From NCBI RefSeq assembly GCF_019649055.1, contig NW_026570247.1, positions 992,001 to 1,056,000 of the forward strand: a DNA stretch of 64,000 nucleotides, given 5' to 3'. Origin of the DNA: Paramacrobiotus metropolitanus (Eukaryota > Tardigrada > Eutardigrada > Parachela > Macrobiotidae). The position numbers and the translations under genes were made by a program. The notes beneath the pieces were generated by a model. The model was not told the origin of the DNA. It worked only from the letters and a program-made list of their open reading frames with translations, and did no database searches. This document shows, piece by piece, positions 31,177 through 43,144 of this stretch; the first letter of the stretch is position 1; each line of letters starts with the position of its first letter.

Positions 31177-33480
31177 TTCAACCCCCACCTCCAGCTCCCC
31201 CAGCAAAACCCGACCTGGAATGGGTAAAAGCAGTTAACACCCCGTTTCTGCGAGCGGACGCCGTCATTTCCGAACTTCGGACGATGATAGATGAAACCGA
31301 CCAACAGACTCCGCAGTACTGTCAGGTTTACATCAACCTCGGACACTTGGAAAATAACGCCAAGGAAGCCCGATTTATCCTCCGACCAATAACGGTGTGG
31401 TCGACAAAGAATCAGGAACGCCTACAAACCTTAACGGCCCTGATACAGTCCTTTGTAGACGACTTCTACAAACGGAAGGAAGCGGAACAACAGAGGATGC
31501 TGAAGAGACCGCCCTCCGCCAAGAAGCCTAAGGTACAACCTGTTAAACCAACACAGGTAGTCCCACCGGTGAGTCACCAAGACGAGCCGATGGACGAATT
31601 ACCAGTACCGGCACTCGAAGGCGAAGATGAACCAATGGATTCATCGGAGGAAGTCGGAGCAACAGAAGCTAGCCGATCTAAACCCCTTGAGCGACCGAAA
31701 ACTCTACCTGGACTCTCACAAAGAGAACACCAGAGCGAACGTGCTGAAGAGCACGGACCACGAAGGCGTCTCTTCCAGTCGAAGTCGCCACCACCGGTTA
31801 GAACCAAGGAACATTCTTTGCAACTTCTAAAGGCGATTCCTTCCTTCTTACCTCCCGCGGAAGAAAAACCGAGCCCGTCACGGAAAGTGATGGGAGCGAA
31901 GGCCTTATTTACTCCCGACGTCCACAAAAAGTTGGTCAGCCAAGCCAGAACAACGGACCTTCAACGGATACTGTACGAACCACAACTTCAAGGAGGTATC
32001 CGAGATCGAACCATGTCGGAAGAACAACAAACCCGAATGGCTCAAAAGATCCACGCTACAATCCAGGATAAGAATAAAGCCTTGAGACGGTTGATGGCTT
32101 TGAGGTGTGGAAAGCGGGAGTTACGACAAATCCCGCGGGATTCGAACATCATCCAAACAATCCAGCGCCTCCGTAACCCGAGGATTAACCCGCCTATACA
32201 TTGGATATCCAACCTCGGCCTGGAGAAGAAGTTACCGAGAAGATTCCGTTAACAATATCGGATAGCAGCGAAGACGAAGAGAACGGAGGCGCCTTCGGAT
32301 CTGACGATCCTCTTCAAAAGGAGGCAGCAGCACCATCAAAGGGAGCCACGCCAGGACGCGGTAAATCACCGGTAAAACAAATTTCGCCGAACCGATCAGC
32401 ATCCCAGCCGACTATGCTGCCGAGTCAACCGACGAAAGAGAAACCACCTAGGTTCTCACCTCGGAATACCCCGACGAAACCAAAGAAAACCCAGGAGGAT
32501 ATGGACACAACATCTCTCTCGGAAGCGCGAGTCGGATTACCGGTTGAAACGTCACCACAAAAGGACGAACCGACCTCGGTACACTCCGGTCAACGTCTAA
32601 CCATAGACGAGTCTCGAACGAACGAGTCGGTAAACGAGTCGGTGAACATACCGACCGAGGGGAGTATAACCGAACCTAAGCCGCCGCAGGACTCGTCGCG
32701 CGAATTTCATGACGATCCCGCCTTACAACATGTGAAGGACTTGACGAGGACGGAACAGGACGCCTGCATCGACATGGCATACCCAGAGGATAGAGAACTT
32801 TGGCACTCGTTGAGAATCCGACGTGCCAGCATAGTCGGGAATAGTACGGAAGCCCGTCGGGATCACGACCAAATAACAAAAAAGATGGCTGAAGTGATGA
32901 AACGAATGGGAGAATACTACCGAGCGGAAAAGAGTCGGCCTAAAGCCCTACAAGCGGCTACGGCGACTCGATACAAAGTCACCGCGCCGGAGCCCAAGTG
33001 GACTCAGAAGACGGCACAACAACCCGTCAAGATGAAAGTTTCCCCTCCAAGCAGACAAACTTCCGTCCAGATCGAAGATGATCTTGACACACGGGTCATC
33101 AACTCGGCCAACTCGGCGAAATCCCATAAGGATAATCGGAAGGCTAAGAATAAAGCGGCGAAATTACCGCTAAACCGCAACCGACGGAAACACAGAAGAA
33201 ACCGGTGAAGTCGGAAACCAAAGAGACGACCAAACCGAACTCGGAATCCACGGTGAAGACGCCGAAGCCCAACCCGGCTAAGCGGCATAAGTCATCCGAC
33301 GACTTGGACACCTCGGACGCCGGCCCACAAAAAGCCGAGCAGAAAAAGAAAACTCAAGAACCGCATGATAAGGAAGCGGTAGAGCGTAAATTCCAGGAAG
33401 TCATGGAACGAGCCGGCACAAAGCCGACTAAAACTCCAGCAGGTCGACCACAGAAGTCGTCCAAGCCGCCGAAGTCGGAT
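31177..33480 (+). pseudogene. Copy B accessory region related to the copy A winged-helix ORF, Lys/Pro-rich, truncated
   Basis: Frames at about 31177-32252, 32201-33208 and 33205-33480 follow one another with small frame changes. The first encodes a helical block ending FVDDFYKRKEAEQQ, then a Pro/Lys and acidic linker containing DEPMD, then a second basic helical block. The segment at 32740-32960 (LTRTEQ...ITKKMAEVMKRMGEYYR) aligns by eye with copy A at about 150-350 (LTPIEQ...ITEMLRSLVLRMIDDYR), which ties the two accessory regions together. The remainder is Lys/Pro/Thr-rich with no fold I recognise. It stops at about 33480, where minus-strand LINE sequence begins, so the winged-helix part seen in copy A has been lost. 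Confidence 0.5.
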
Positions 33481-35300
33481 AGTGTAGGGCATAGCTTAGA
33501 AATAAGCGGGCGCAATGAGGAAGCTGATGCCAAGTAGGCGGTGGAAGCTAGCTCCTCAGTGCGTCGTATTCCAAAGCCACCCAACCGAACAGGTAAAGAT
33601 GCTTGCAGCCAGTTGGATGATCCATCCTCACGTCAGTTATACGCTCCACAGCGACGCGGAAGGTTTGATCAAGGGGGCTTATAATTCTTCCGAAAACTGG
33701 CACACAAGGAACGTACGGAGAAGGTGCACAATTTTTGGTACACCAAGGCAGTTTTTCAACAGAAACAGTGCCTGGTGTTTTGGGATCAGCGCAAGCCGGT
33801 CGCACATGTTCTTTACTTCTTTCACTTTTTTCCTAATCTCGGGCGTTATTCCTGGCGGCAGCAGAAGTGATCCCAAGAGGCTCAGCTTGTCTTTTGACAC
33901 CACTGACAAACCGGGAAATATTGTCTGAAAATTCGCGGCGATAATTCCCGGTGTGTCTCTGACCCGCCACAAACAAAAAGTTCGCATTTTGACAGATTCA
34001 CAGACAAACCGATTTTCTCTGCTTCCGTAATGAAGAGTTCAAAATTGCATAGTACTTCTTGTGGGCGGCCTCCCAGTGTCCAATCGTCCATAAACTACGC
34101 GTTCAAATCGGTGAGCAGCATATTCGCGATGAATTGTACAACCAAACAAAACAAAATTGGCCCTAGTGGATCTCCTTGTTGAATCAGGACTGTGAAGAAA
34201 TGACTGTATCGCCAAGAAACAGTGAAGAGTGATAGCCATAGCACAGTTTCACAAACGGATAATAATCCGGTATGATCTCTGCTGCCATCGCCAGGATCCG
34301 CTCTCGCGACACACAAATTGCAAGCGTTTGCAAATTCTATTTTCAGTAACATTTTAACTTTTTCGCTGTAGAGTAGAAGGAAGTCCCTCGACGCGGGAAT
34401 AACCCCTTCTACGCCTTTCTTCGTACCGCAACCCAGTTAGTGAGGGTGAAACATAGGTTTGGTGATCGGACGGATGCGTGAATCGACAAGTCTTGCCGCG
34501 AGTCTCCGGTAGGTACTGCCGACTGCGATTGGGCGTAAACCACCATCTTTTTTTCGGAGTGCAATGAGGCGGGCGCCGCAGAGAGGAGGCCTGATGTCTT
34601 CGGGGATGTCACCAGTCAGAATGTGGTTCAACAGGTCCGTAACGGCATCGCACAGTTCCTTTGATGTGTCGTCAGATCGACCGCCTGGTAAACCCAGAAG
34701 GTGCTGCGGACGCAACCCCTCTGGTCTTCCGGCGCTCCCTTTCGGCATGGATTCCAGTGCTCTGAAAACCTCGTCTAGAGTGAGTGGGACAAACAAGCCA
34801 TTTGGGTTTTCGGGTAAATCTGGAGCAGGGGACTCGGGATGTTTGCGCTTCATTGCCTCAACAACTTCAGGGGTGATTTCTGCTACGGAATCTGAAGAGA
34901 AAAGTGTGCGTACAGCGCCGCTAATATTAAAATCATCGATCTGTATGCCAACTCGACGGGCCATGTCTTCGTCTGGCGTTGCGCGTCGAGGTTGAGGCTT
35001 CTGGGTCGTTTCTGGGTCTTCCAGTTTTCCCTCTTCATACTGGACGATACGGTTCTTGATGTGAGTAGTCAGGGAGATTTTACGGGTTTTTTTCGAATCG
35101 GCAGGTAGTGACAGGACTGCAGATGGCGCTGACAGCAGGGGCAGCCATGAAGATGAGGAGTTTTCCGTGGCAGCACGCCGCATCAACTTCGTTAGCAGCA
35201 CAGCAAACGAAGGCCTGGCTGCTTTTGGTGTTCTCCCCCATCTTCGCGACTCCTTCCCTCAACCGGAGCACGTGAAGAGTCCAGATGACATCGTCGATTG
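33480..35300 (-). pseudogene. Non-LTR retrotransposon fragment, copy 2, degenerate
   Basis: Read on the minus strand, this is the same family as 19152-21053 but covers an earlier part. Residues upstream of RT and the RT fingers (DIRPPLCGARLIALRKKDGG, then RPIAVGSTYRR) lie at 35201-34437. Diverged KIEFANACN and IQQGDPLGPILF blocks lie at 34352-34095, and the catalytic MDDWTLGG at about 34091. Thumb sequence (LFLLKNCLGVPKIVHLL) follows at 33987-33679, ending near 33480 in GGFGIRRTEELA. Several frame changes separate these pieces and the C-terminal nuclease-like part is absent. It abuts the accessory ORF of copy B, either as an insertion or as the edge of a deletion. Confidence 0.8.
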
Positions 35301-37434
35301 TTTTGGTGGCTAAAAAAAAGAATGCCGGAAACCAGACACAAGTTCTTCCGAAAATCGACGTCGACTACAGAAGAGGAAACGACCTACCCGGTTACCTGAG
35401 GTTCACACAGAGCGTTTTCCCCTCAAGTAATTTTGGTTGACGCCCAAGAGTCATCCAGCTCGTACTCCATTCTCATCAATTTCAATTCCGATCAAATCAA
35501 ATGGAAAAGCGGTTTATTGAAGGTTTGTTGTCTCTTCATGGGTTAGCAACTCAGCATAGACAATGGTGTCGGTTAGAACAAGCAAGAGAAAGACGCATTA
35601 AAAATCAACGCATTACTACAGCACTATCATTTAACCGCTTGAGAACCGAAAACAATTACTAGTTACTAGTACCTGTTTTTTCCTCGGTGGTGTTGTTATA
35701 CCCATCTGGTAGAATTAATTGTTGTTATCTGGTAGAATTTTTATTGTTTTGAGCTGGTCACATTTCCTGTTTCAGTTTTCTGTGCATTTAGTCGGGCTTT
35801 AAAATGATTAGAAATTTCATAAAACTTAAATAGCTCACGAAAAGAAATCGTCACACAATGGCAATAATAAAAAAATGCTCGCTCATCAACAAAAAGATAG
35901 CAGGGAAAGCCACCTCTGGAGGTGGCTTCGCGTACCGTATCGTTTTTCTCTGCACTTCAGGATATACGTAAAAAGCGCGCGTACAATTTTTGGTTGATAT
36001 GAGACGCGGGGTTGGTACGGGTTCTGAGATGCGATTCGCAGCATACCGTATCTGAGAGTTGTGGAAACGGGACGCATTCGGATACGCAGCGTACCCGCGT
36101 CCCGAATCTTTGCACTGATAACCAGATACGCGAAGCGAGAACCGACATACCGTATCGCGTATCTCCTATTATGGGACGGTGGTGTCCTGTACCGTAGCTA
36201 GATTCGCTAAAGATTGGGGACGAGGCCTTAGTCACTATTCACTCAAGCAAATATCAGTATTAATGATAATTACTCATTAAGTACAGTACGTACGTACAGT
36301 AAGGATGATATAAATAACTGTTGTAGCTTCGCAATAACAACGGCTCAAGTTCTCAAAATGGAAAGCCGACGGCAGAGAGCAAGAGCGTGACTCCAAGTAC
36401 ACCAATTCACGAAAGAAACGACCGGAAGTCACCTGAACCACCCATTTCGCGCAGCGTTTCCTTGAAAGCTGGAAAACAGGAGAACAATCCGGCAGTTGAC
36501 GCAGAGCATATACCTGTGGATCAGCATCCGGACGATTTATTTGGCGGCAATCGCGGAAAGGGAGGAACAAGTGCATGAAGCCGTCCCGCCGAGCACTGGA
36601 AACCAATTCACGGAAGTGCAACAACTGGTAGCCCTCAAGCAAAATCTGCGCGAAAAAGCATTACGGCCCCAAAGGTCCAGGAAAGGTACACTTGCACAGT
36701 ACTTAAAATGCAACTTGCAGATCTTTCAACGCTCCATCATACTGCATGCATAAAAATTATAACTAGGAAAAATAACTAGGAAAATTAATTATAACTAGGA
36801 AAAATGCATGTTGGCGTGCATTTGGCAGACGGAAGCGGAGCAGCGGGTTTCACTAATGCGAGTGATTTTAACGTCCTTTCTGTAGCACTTTTAGCAATTT
36901 CTTAACATAATTATTATTAATTTATACTAACAATATAACCAGCCAGCAACAGTTTCAAAACGACCTTCATAGCGACCTCCGTAACGAACATAAATCAACG
37001 AAAGCATTAGTCTTGGATACATAGTACCTTCACTGCGCTCCTGTCAAAAATTCCGCTGGACACTGTACATCAGAATCGCCTATCAATTTTGGCTATTTTT
37101 TGATGAATGTTAGCCATTTTCGTATACAGATGTACTTATTTACGGAAGTCTGCCGGTATGTTTATACTTTGTCAAATACAGCGCTTTGCACATTGTCTAG
37201 AAAAACTAGCAAGCTAAAGCTGTTGCACAAGTGCACATATTTTGCGCCATGCACTGGCAGTCTTCCCTTAAGTGAGTTATTGTCGCACGGCTGAAGAATC
37301 GTTTACTACTAATACTTATTTTTCCTTTTTTTAAAGGTGAACGAGAAGCTAGCGCTGCTGCTGCCGGCTCACAAGATCAAACCGAAAATGGGTAATTTTA
37401 TTTCTTAAATAGCTGATAGTACTTAAAAGGCAAT
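35301..37434 (+). other. Mixed non-coding DNA with possible exon remnants
   Basis: Mostly AT-rich and without a supported gene. Between 35930 and 36200 words such as GCGTACCGTATC and GATACGCG recur in both orientations, suggesting an old foldback element. At 36387-36700 two overlapping plus frames have plausible codon content (IPVDQHPDDLFGG; EREEQVHEAVPPSTG). A short segment at 37337-37389, flanked by TTTTTTTAAAG and GGGTAA, could be a further exon. These could be remnants of one gene, but nothing identifies it. Confidence 0.25.
35908..35927. repeat. Near-perfect 20-bp palindrome
   Basis: AGCCACCTC pairs with GAGGTGGCT around a TG centre. It lies at the left edge of the GCGTACCGTATC-rich stretch and may mark an element end. 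Confidence 0.6.
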
Positions 37435-39540
37435 GGCTGGATGTGGAATGTATGGTGACTCGTAAAGCCCTGCATTGTTCAGGTGCTGCACAACAGTGTG
37501 ACACCATGAAGACGACTTGTCCGCCTACGTCGAGTATTTTGGTAGATATCCGAGGGTTGCATCGTCAATCCGTTCCTCTCGCAGAACCGTTATTGGATGA
37601 GCGAAGTTTCCGCTCCGGTATCTAACATCGCCAATGTGGGCGTGGATCCGACTTGGATTTCGTGTGTCCAAGCCCGAACTGTCCTCGGTTTCTTATGCGT
37701 TCTTTTTTCGAAGGTAACTTCCCGTATCGTTGCTTTGATGGGAATTGATGATACTGGTCCGTGGTCGGCTAGCTGTTGTGAACCTTGTGGAGGTTCAACG
37801 TCGGGTTCGGCCACTTCGCGCACTTCTGGTCGGTTCTCGAATCCTTCCTTTGGTTTGTTAGTGTCTTGTGCCCGTCGTGCCTGATCCAGTATCAGTTCCT
37901 CCATTGAGACTTCTGTTGGTCTGAATTTCGACCACATGTAGTCGAGGTTGAGGAATGTCCGAGAACCAGCTACCGTTTTGGTTGGTTGCTCTTTTCGCTG
38001 GAAGAGGCCCGCTTCTCCTGGCGGAGAGTTAACGGGTACCTGTGCTTCCAATGGGACTGTCTCCCATTCTTCGAATCCTCCCAGTTCTTTGGTGAGGTCA
38101 ACGGCTGCAATTGTTGCAACGTACTTATCCGTTGCGCGTCCGGATGATACTTTGGGGAAGTTTCTGTTGCCCCGGTGCGCGAATCGGCGTCCCGGTCCTC
38201 CGCGTCTTGGGCCTCGTCTGGGCTGCTCGGTTGAGTTTCTCCTCACCGCCAATCCGGTCCAACTTCCGTGGCCGGGCCGTACTACGTCACGTTGTGTGAC
38301 GGACGGCGCAGTCGCAATGTTTGCGCTGCATAGGTCGGGCAATTCCTGCCTTCCGACCTCCGACGTTCCAACGCCAAGTCGAGGCGCTGGGTCGGCCGTT
38401 CCAGGCAATATTTGCGTTCCGACTTTCGACGTTCCACGGAGTGCTACCGAATTCACCAGCTCTAAACATCAGTGGTGACGAGCTAAGTTTCAGGTCGACT
38501 GGTCGACTTTGTGTCGCCTTAGTGGACTTCGTTAAGCTTGCGTTGCTCGAGTCGACTTGTTTCCCGTTGGCGAAGGTCGGCTTAGCGGCGAAACTGCCCG
38601 TTCGTTGGGTACCGGTGTGTTGGTCGGCAATCCAGCTGGGTGAGGACCGCTTCGTGGCTGTATCTCGGAATCTTCCGTTCCAACCGTTGGTTTGGCCGGC
38701 TGGATGCCCGCATCCGACTTGTTGTCGGTTGGTTGCCGTTCCAGGCTAGTCGGTCGCTTGTTGCCGACTTCCCTTTGTGCGTTCTCCGTGGTCGGCTTCT
38801 CTTAACCGACCTTTGAGGTTGGCGAAATTCTTCCGACCTGTTTGGTCAGTTGAACTTTGCCGACTTCTGTTGTCGGCTGTTCCGATCCGGTCGAGGTCGG
38901 CTGTTGTTGTCCGACCTCCTTGGGTGGTGGTAAGTCGACCTGCTGTTGGTCGACTTCCTTTACCGAGGGTTGGTCGACTATTTGTTGGTGGACTTCCCTA
39001 GTCGGTTGTTGTTCACCGGCTTCCTTAGTCGGCGATTTTCGCCTGACCTCTGTGGTCGGCGATTATCGTCCGACTTCCTTTGTCGCCGTGTCCGTGTTGG
39101 ACGAGGTCGACTTGGGCACTTCTTCCGTCTTGTTGGGTGATTGTCGTTCGGACTCTGTGGCTTTCGTGGCCGTTACCAATTTCTGAGCACTATGTGAGCT
39201 CGAATTCTGGTCGGCATGGGACAATATAGTCCTCGCCTGCAGCTGTTCCGTATCCCTCCCGGTCGGGTGGGACGGGGCTGCTACGTCAGCTTGGGTGTCC
39301 AGGAATGTTTTATCCCTGGCGTCCTCGAAACTGTCATCCGAAGTCGGATTCGAGTCTGCAAGGAGGATTCGTTCGTTGTGCCTTTCCCTTGCTTCGACCG
39401 ATTTAGTCGAGTCGGTCGAGGACGGCTGACTTCGTTCGTGACCAGCGTATCTAAGTGAGTACGCAGTGGTCGCTGTTGCACGCCGAGAATAGTCTGTGTT
39501 GAATTTCCTGGCGTATTCGTTCTCCCTTGGATTCATCAAT
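37435..39540 (-). pseudogene. Copy B pre-gag ORF joined by deletion to Pol N-terminus
   Basis: The frame starting at 39539 (NPRENEYARKFNTDYSRR) matches the N-terminus of the 959-residue ORF of copy C almost throughout its first 110 residues, and continues as PT-x-EVG repeats with frame changes to about 38540. The sequence then jumps from the equivalent of C 52165 to C 55590. The whole coiled-coil half and gag are therefore absent. The minus frame 38456-37590 resumes in the Pol N-terminal extension (GTSKVGTQILPG) and runs uninterrupted into the aspartic-protease block LDTGAETSLI. That continuity is informative because copy C has a frame change at this place. Homology ends near 37435, just after the protease region begins. 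Confidence 0.8.
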
Positions 39541-40771
39541 TGAGGTCAACTCAGGTCGGCTCTGATGGAGCCTTAAAGAGTTTATCAGTTAGAAAGAGAA
39601 AGTCGAACAACCTTCTGTGCGAAGGTGTTCGATGAATTCAGGAACTTCTTTTGGTTCTGGAACTTCCGAGTATCAGGACCGTCCGGTTTGTTGTTGTGTT
39701 GTTGTGTCTGTTGATGACTCAGTACACAGAGTATTAGTATATAGTACTATGGTACAGTACAGTACGTTATAGTAGTGCGGTGTAGTCCGTTCTATACTAC
39801 TATGCTGACCAGTATGACGTAACAGATTAAGTGGTCTTGCACTTCTGTCTACGTCACGGATAGCGAGTAGCGTCAAAAGTTTAAAAAAAATAATGATTCA
39901 CCCTATGTTAGGCTGTGGGAATCTTCCCCTGCACGCTGATTGGCTGCCCTCAAAGTACTGAAAATCGGTCGTTATGACGTCACAAGGAAGCTTAGGAATT
40001 TTGGCGCTAATTTCCGCGAGAAAAACGTTTGATTTTTGGTCAACTAGAAAGTTTATCTAATCGAATTTTAAATTTTCTGTCCGTTAGAAATTAATTTTAT
40101 TAATTAAGAAATTTTTTTGGTGATCGAAACACCGTCAGAATTTGAAAAGAAGAGAATTTCCGACCTGTTGTCGGTTAGACTTTGTCTAACTGTCTAGACA
40201 GGTTCGTTGACCGAGCGGTGGGTTCTCGACCAAAAGTAAAATTTTAAGTCGGATTCTCCGTTAAAATTTACTTTTCACCGTTAGAAAATTTAAATGTACG
40301 GGTAGAAATTGTTTTCTACCGCTAGAAAGTAAAAAGCCAACCTAGTTTCGGCTAAAATCGACCTAGAAAACCGTTACTTTACCAGTGTCGGTGTCGGCGT
40401 CCGCTCGATTTCCTCCGTCCGAGGTCGGAAATCTGTCGTTTCCGTGCTGAAATCCGTGAGTAAAGTTGCGGGTCGGTGTTCAAACCGAAGGTCCCCGTAT
40501 TATAGGATTAATCCGTGCGCGCTGCAGACTCTTGTTCTAATCTGATCCGTCCGTTGGGATAAGAAAAGTTCCGTGCGTTTGGGAAACGTGCTGTTCAATG
40601 TGGAAGAGACAAAGAAACTGTGCTCACCAGCTGTGGGAAGAATCACTTCAGTGATTCTCGTTTTTCCGCAGCTGTAAGACGGCAAGATCGTTCTGATCGA
40701 AGTCAGGGCAGAGGCTTCTTCAGCAGTCTATCTGGCAGTGACTTGTAGGTTCCTGACGAGTTCTCCGAAAG
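39541..40771 (-). other. 5' leader of copy B
   Basis: About 1.2 kb between LTR and first ORF, clearly related to copy C 49672-50869. Shared landmarks include the CGGAGAACTCG block next to the LTR, a TGACGTCATACTGGTCAGC block, a run of TACTGTAC/GTACAGTA words and a CAACAACA run before the ATG. It holds three consecutive hairpins at 40160-40201. Confidence 0.75.
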
Positions 40772-41278
40772 TGAAGCTTTTCACCGTCTCCTCAGAGATT
40801 CCGTATGATCGAAAACCGTGAGTATCTGCTACCATGTAACAGACAATGGTGAGGAGATCACGAGTGATGCTTTATTGACAAATAAAGGGAACAAATACTG
40901 CGTAATAGCAGGAAAGCAAGAACAAAGGCGCATATGGCCGAAAATAGCAAGTGGTTGCTAAAGTGGTTCTTGAGCGTCTGATGGCGTGAAAGAATGCTGG
41001 CGGCAACCACGTGCGTGCAGCTGGCCAGATGCATCAGCTGTGTGATGCGCCGACTGGACTCAATCCAACGCGAGCATAAGAACGCTGAGTCATATTGCGA
41101 GAGAGGGACGAGAGAGCAAGTATAGCTCAGTGTGTGCGCCGCGTATATCCGCTTAACCGGATGAGTGCAGTGCAGCAGCACACGTACGTACAGCGAGAGA
41201 GGCAATAACGGCATGCAATGGGTGCAAGTACGTCCTGTGTGGACCGTACGCACCAGGCGCAGTCGTACGCCTCTGACA
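40772..41278 (-). repeat. 5' LTR of copy B
   Basis: On the minus strand it begins TGTCAGAGGC (at 41278) and ends near CTTCA (40772), 507 bp, nearly the same length as the copy C LTR and similar over its whole length. Shared features are a GAGC-ATACTTGCTCTCTCG promoter-like stretch and TTTATTTGTCAATAAAG, whose AATAAA falls at 40871-40876. The 3' LTR of this copy is not in the window. Confidence 0.75.
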
Positions 41279-42764
41279 TTATTAATAATCAGTTAACTAC
41301 AGCTAGCGCCCCGTCAGTATAATTCGCGTTTTAGAGTATGTTACAGTTTCTGAATTTCAGTTATTTTTTATTAGCGGTTTGACATAAAGCTTATATCTGT
41401 ATGTCTGTACTGCTCACTGTATAGATATGCTTTGCACAAATTTTTCAGCCAAATAGGTTTGTAGATGCAATTTTGGGTACAATCATTGACTCTGTCCACC
41501 TTCCAGCAGTACAACGTTATACACCATGAATTGTTTGTCAACTCCTGAGTCGGTTCATTGGAGGGTGGGAATCATATAAATTTTAAATAGAATTGCTGTT
41601 AGGTGTAATGTGCGAATAGTCTTGCATGCTGTAGTATGATACTATGCTGCACTACCCTGAAAATAACTGGGAAAATCAACGGAATATGTAAATGTTAGTA
41701 AAACGGGTCTAAACGTTCATATTCCCAGTTGATCTCATACAATTAGATCAAATTTGTTTTGGATTTGACAGAAGTGTTTAATTACTTTAACACTGGCGTT
41801 GACTTACGGCAGCTATCACAAGTTAAGCAGCAAACGAGTGTGCGGAGAAAAAAGAAGATTCATTTTTCACCAATTAACCGCACCTGATTAACCGAATACA
41901 TTATCAGGCAGCTTTATGGTTAACCGCAAGCAAGGTGGTGATAGGGTATGCCGCAAGGCATATAGTCTACTCGGCCCGTTTCCCTGTACTGCTGCCGTCA
42001 CCTGCAAGGAGTATGACGTTACGGCATTACATACGGTTAAATTAGGTGCGGTACAGAAGCACCATGTATAGCCACAACGTAAAAACACCAGCCGGCTGAC
42101 ATCAGTCCGAAGTACGAGCGACTGGTTCGACTAGACTTGTTCTTTCCCCTATATTTCAGCCTTCTACTCGTCTATCTGTGAGTGCCTCGTCAGCCGCGAT
42201 TGTATTACGCGCCATGCGATTCTGTTTTATGGAGTTACTTTGCTCAGAATGCAATGTGACCTTTTGAAATTGTTTATGCCGGCGATTACTTAAGAACTTC
42301 GTGCATGGCCAATAATGTGAACAACACTATACATGTCAAACTGACGATTTACCGGCAAGATTTTAAAAAATTATGTAGTTGGCCAAAAACTTATTAGTTG
42401 CCACATTTTATGCGGCATCTGCCAGATTTTATCGCATGCCAGCTGCCAGAGCCTCCAGGTTTTATTGCTCGCCATGTCATTCGCAGTGCCACTGGCAGGT
42501 GCCAGTGCCACGGTTTACCCCCTGCTCGCTAAAAGATGATCTTGGAGAGATGAACGGTGTACCATTTTAGCCATACTCGTACCTTATCTTATAATTATAA
42601 GCAATTTCAGAAAACTACATGCCTTCCTGATTTCCTGTATTTTGCAACGCAGCAAATTCGGGGCCTGGAAGGTTTTTCCGTTTCCACTGAAAATTCAGGG
42701 CGCACAGCCAAATCACTTCGCGCCTCGATCGGGGGCGCATAGCGATGACCTAAAATTAATGGAA
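41279..42764 (+). other. No gene seen
   Basis: AT-rich spacer to the right of the copy B LTR. A short stretch at 42410-42520 is rich in TGCCA words. The ORF at 41888-42088 (minus) and others have no support. Confidence 0.4.
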
Positions 42765-42935
42765 CTGCAGCGGCTCGATCAAGTGGCACCACAGAGTTGT
42801 GTGTAAGGGAAAGCACCACACATGCAGCGTGTGTATGCTCAGGCGGTCGCAAGCACGTGCAGTGCACACTTTGCAGGTGCTGATTTCCCGTATACAAACT
42901 CTGTGGTGCCGTGCCACTTGATCGAGCCGCTACAG
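42765..42935. repeat. 171-bp foldback (MITE-like) element
   Basis: The left arm, CTGCAGCGGCTCGATCAAGT and onward, is mirrored by the right arm ending ACTTGATCGAGCCGCTACAG. Complementarity continues inward through the CCACAGAG / CTCTGTGG, GGGAAA / TTTCCC and GCACC / GGTGC segments, leaving a central loop of about 60 bp. No clear target-site duplication. Confidence 0.75.
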
Positions 42936-42970
42936 CACATTTTCAGACGGCTATAGGCTGCAGCCCAGTG

Positions 42971-42995
42971 CTTATCCGGGCTTGGCCCGGATAAG
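42971..42995. repeat. Perfect 11-bp inverted repeat
   Basis: CTTATCCGGGC and GCCCGGATAAG flank a TTG centre. Immediately downstream of the foldback element. Confidence 0.8.
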
Positions 42996-42999
42996 CCAG

Positions 43000-43144
43000 A
43001 TAGGGTCAAAAAGAAGGAGAAATAACAATTATTAAAGGAAGGAATGTTTTTGGTCAAAAAGAAAAAGAAGGTTCGATAGTCAAAAAAGGAAGAAAATTTT
43101 CGTGGTCAGAAAAAGAAAAAGATTTCAATGGTCAAAAACAAAAA
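43000..43144 (+). repeat. Purine-rich degenerate tandem repeat
   Basis: Four or five units of roughly 30-40 bp based on GGTCAAAAAGAAAAAGAAGG with variable spacers, ending exactly where LINE sequence resumes at 43145. Confidence 0.6.

Larger units (their letters stand above)
22022..41278. mobile_element. Giant Ty3/gypsy-like element, copy B, degenerate and apparently split by inversion
   Basis: Two opposite-facing pieces make up this copy. The minus-strand piece (41278 down to 37435) holds LTR, leader, pre-gag ORF and the N-terminal part of Pol including the protease start. The plus-strand piece (22022 to about 33480) resumes Pol after the protease and continues into accessory ORFs. Mapped on copy C, the first piece ends near 56668 and the second starts near 56674, so they were almost certainly contiguous. 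Inverting 22022-37434 restores a single minus-strand element. The copy also lacks gag and the RT core, is interrupted by an insertion, and ends against a LINE fragment. Confidence 0.65.

Noticed and set aside
33515-33928. 137-codon plus-strand ORF
   Set aside because: Antisense of the degenerate LINE copy 2 on the minus strand.
37948-38749. Plus-strand ORFs across 37948-38749
   Set aside because: Antisense of the copy B Pol N-terminal frame; composition rich in Arg, Cys and Trp and no homologue in copy C's coding strand.
40200-40235. tRNA-like segment GTTGACCGAGCGGTGGG
   Set aside because: It resembles a D-arm only; no anticodon arm, T-loop or acceptor pairing follows.
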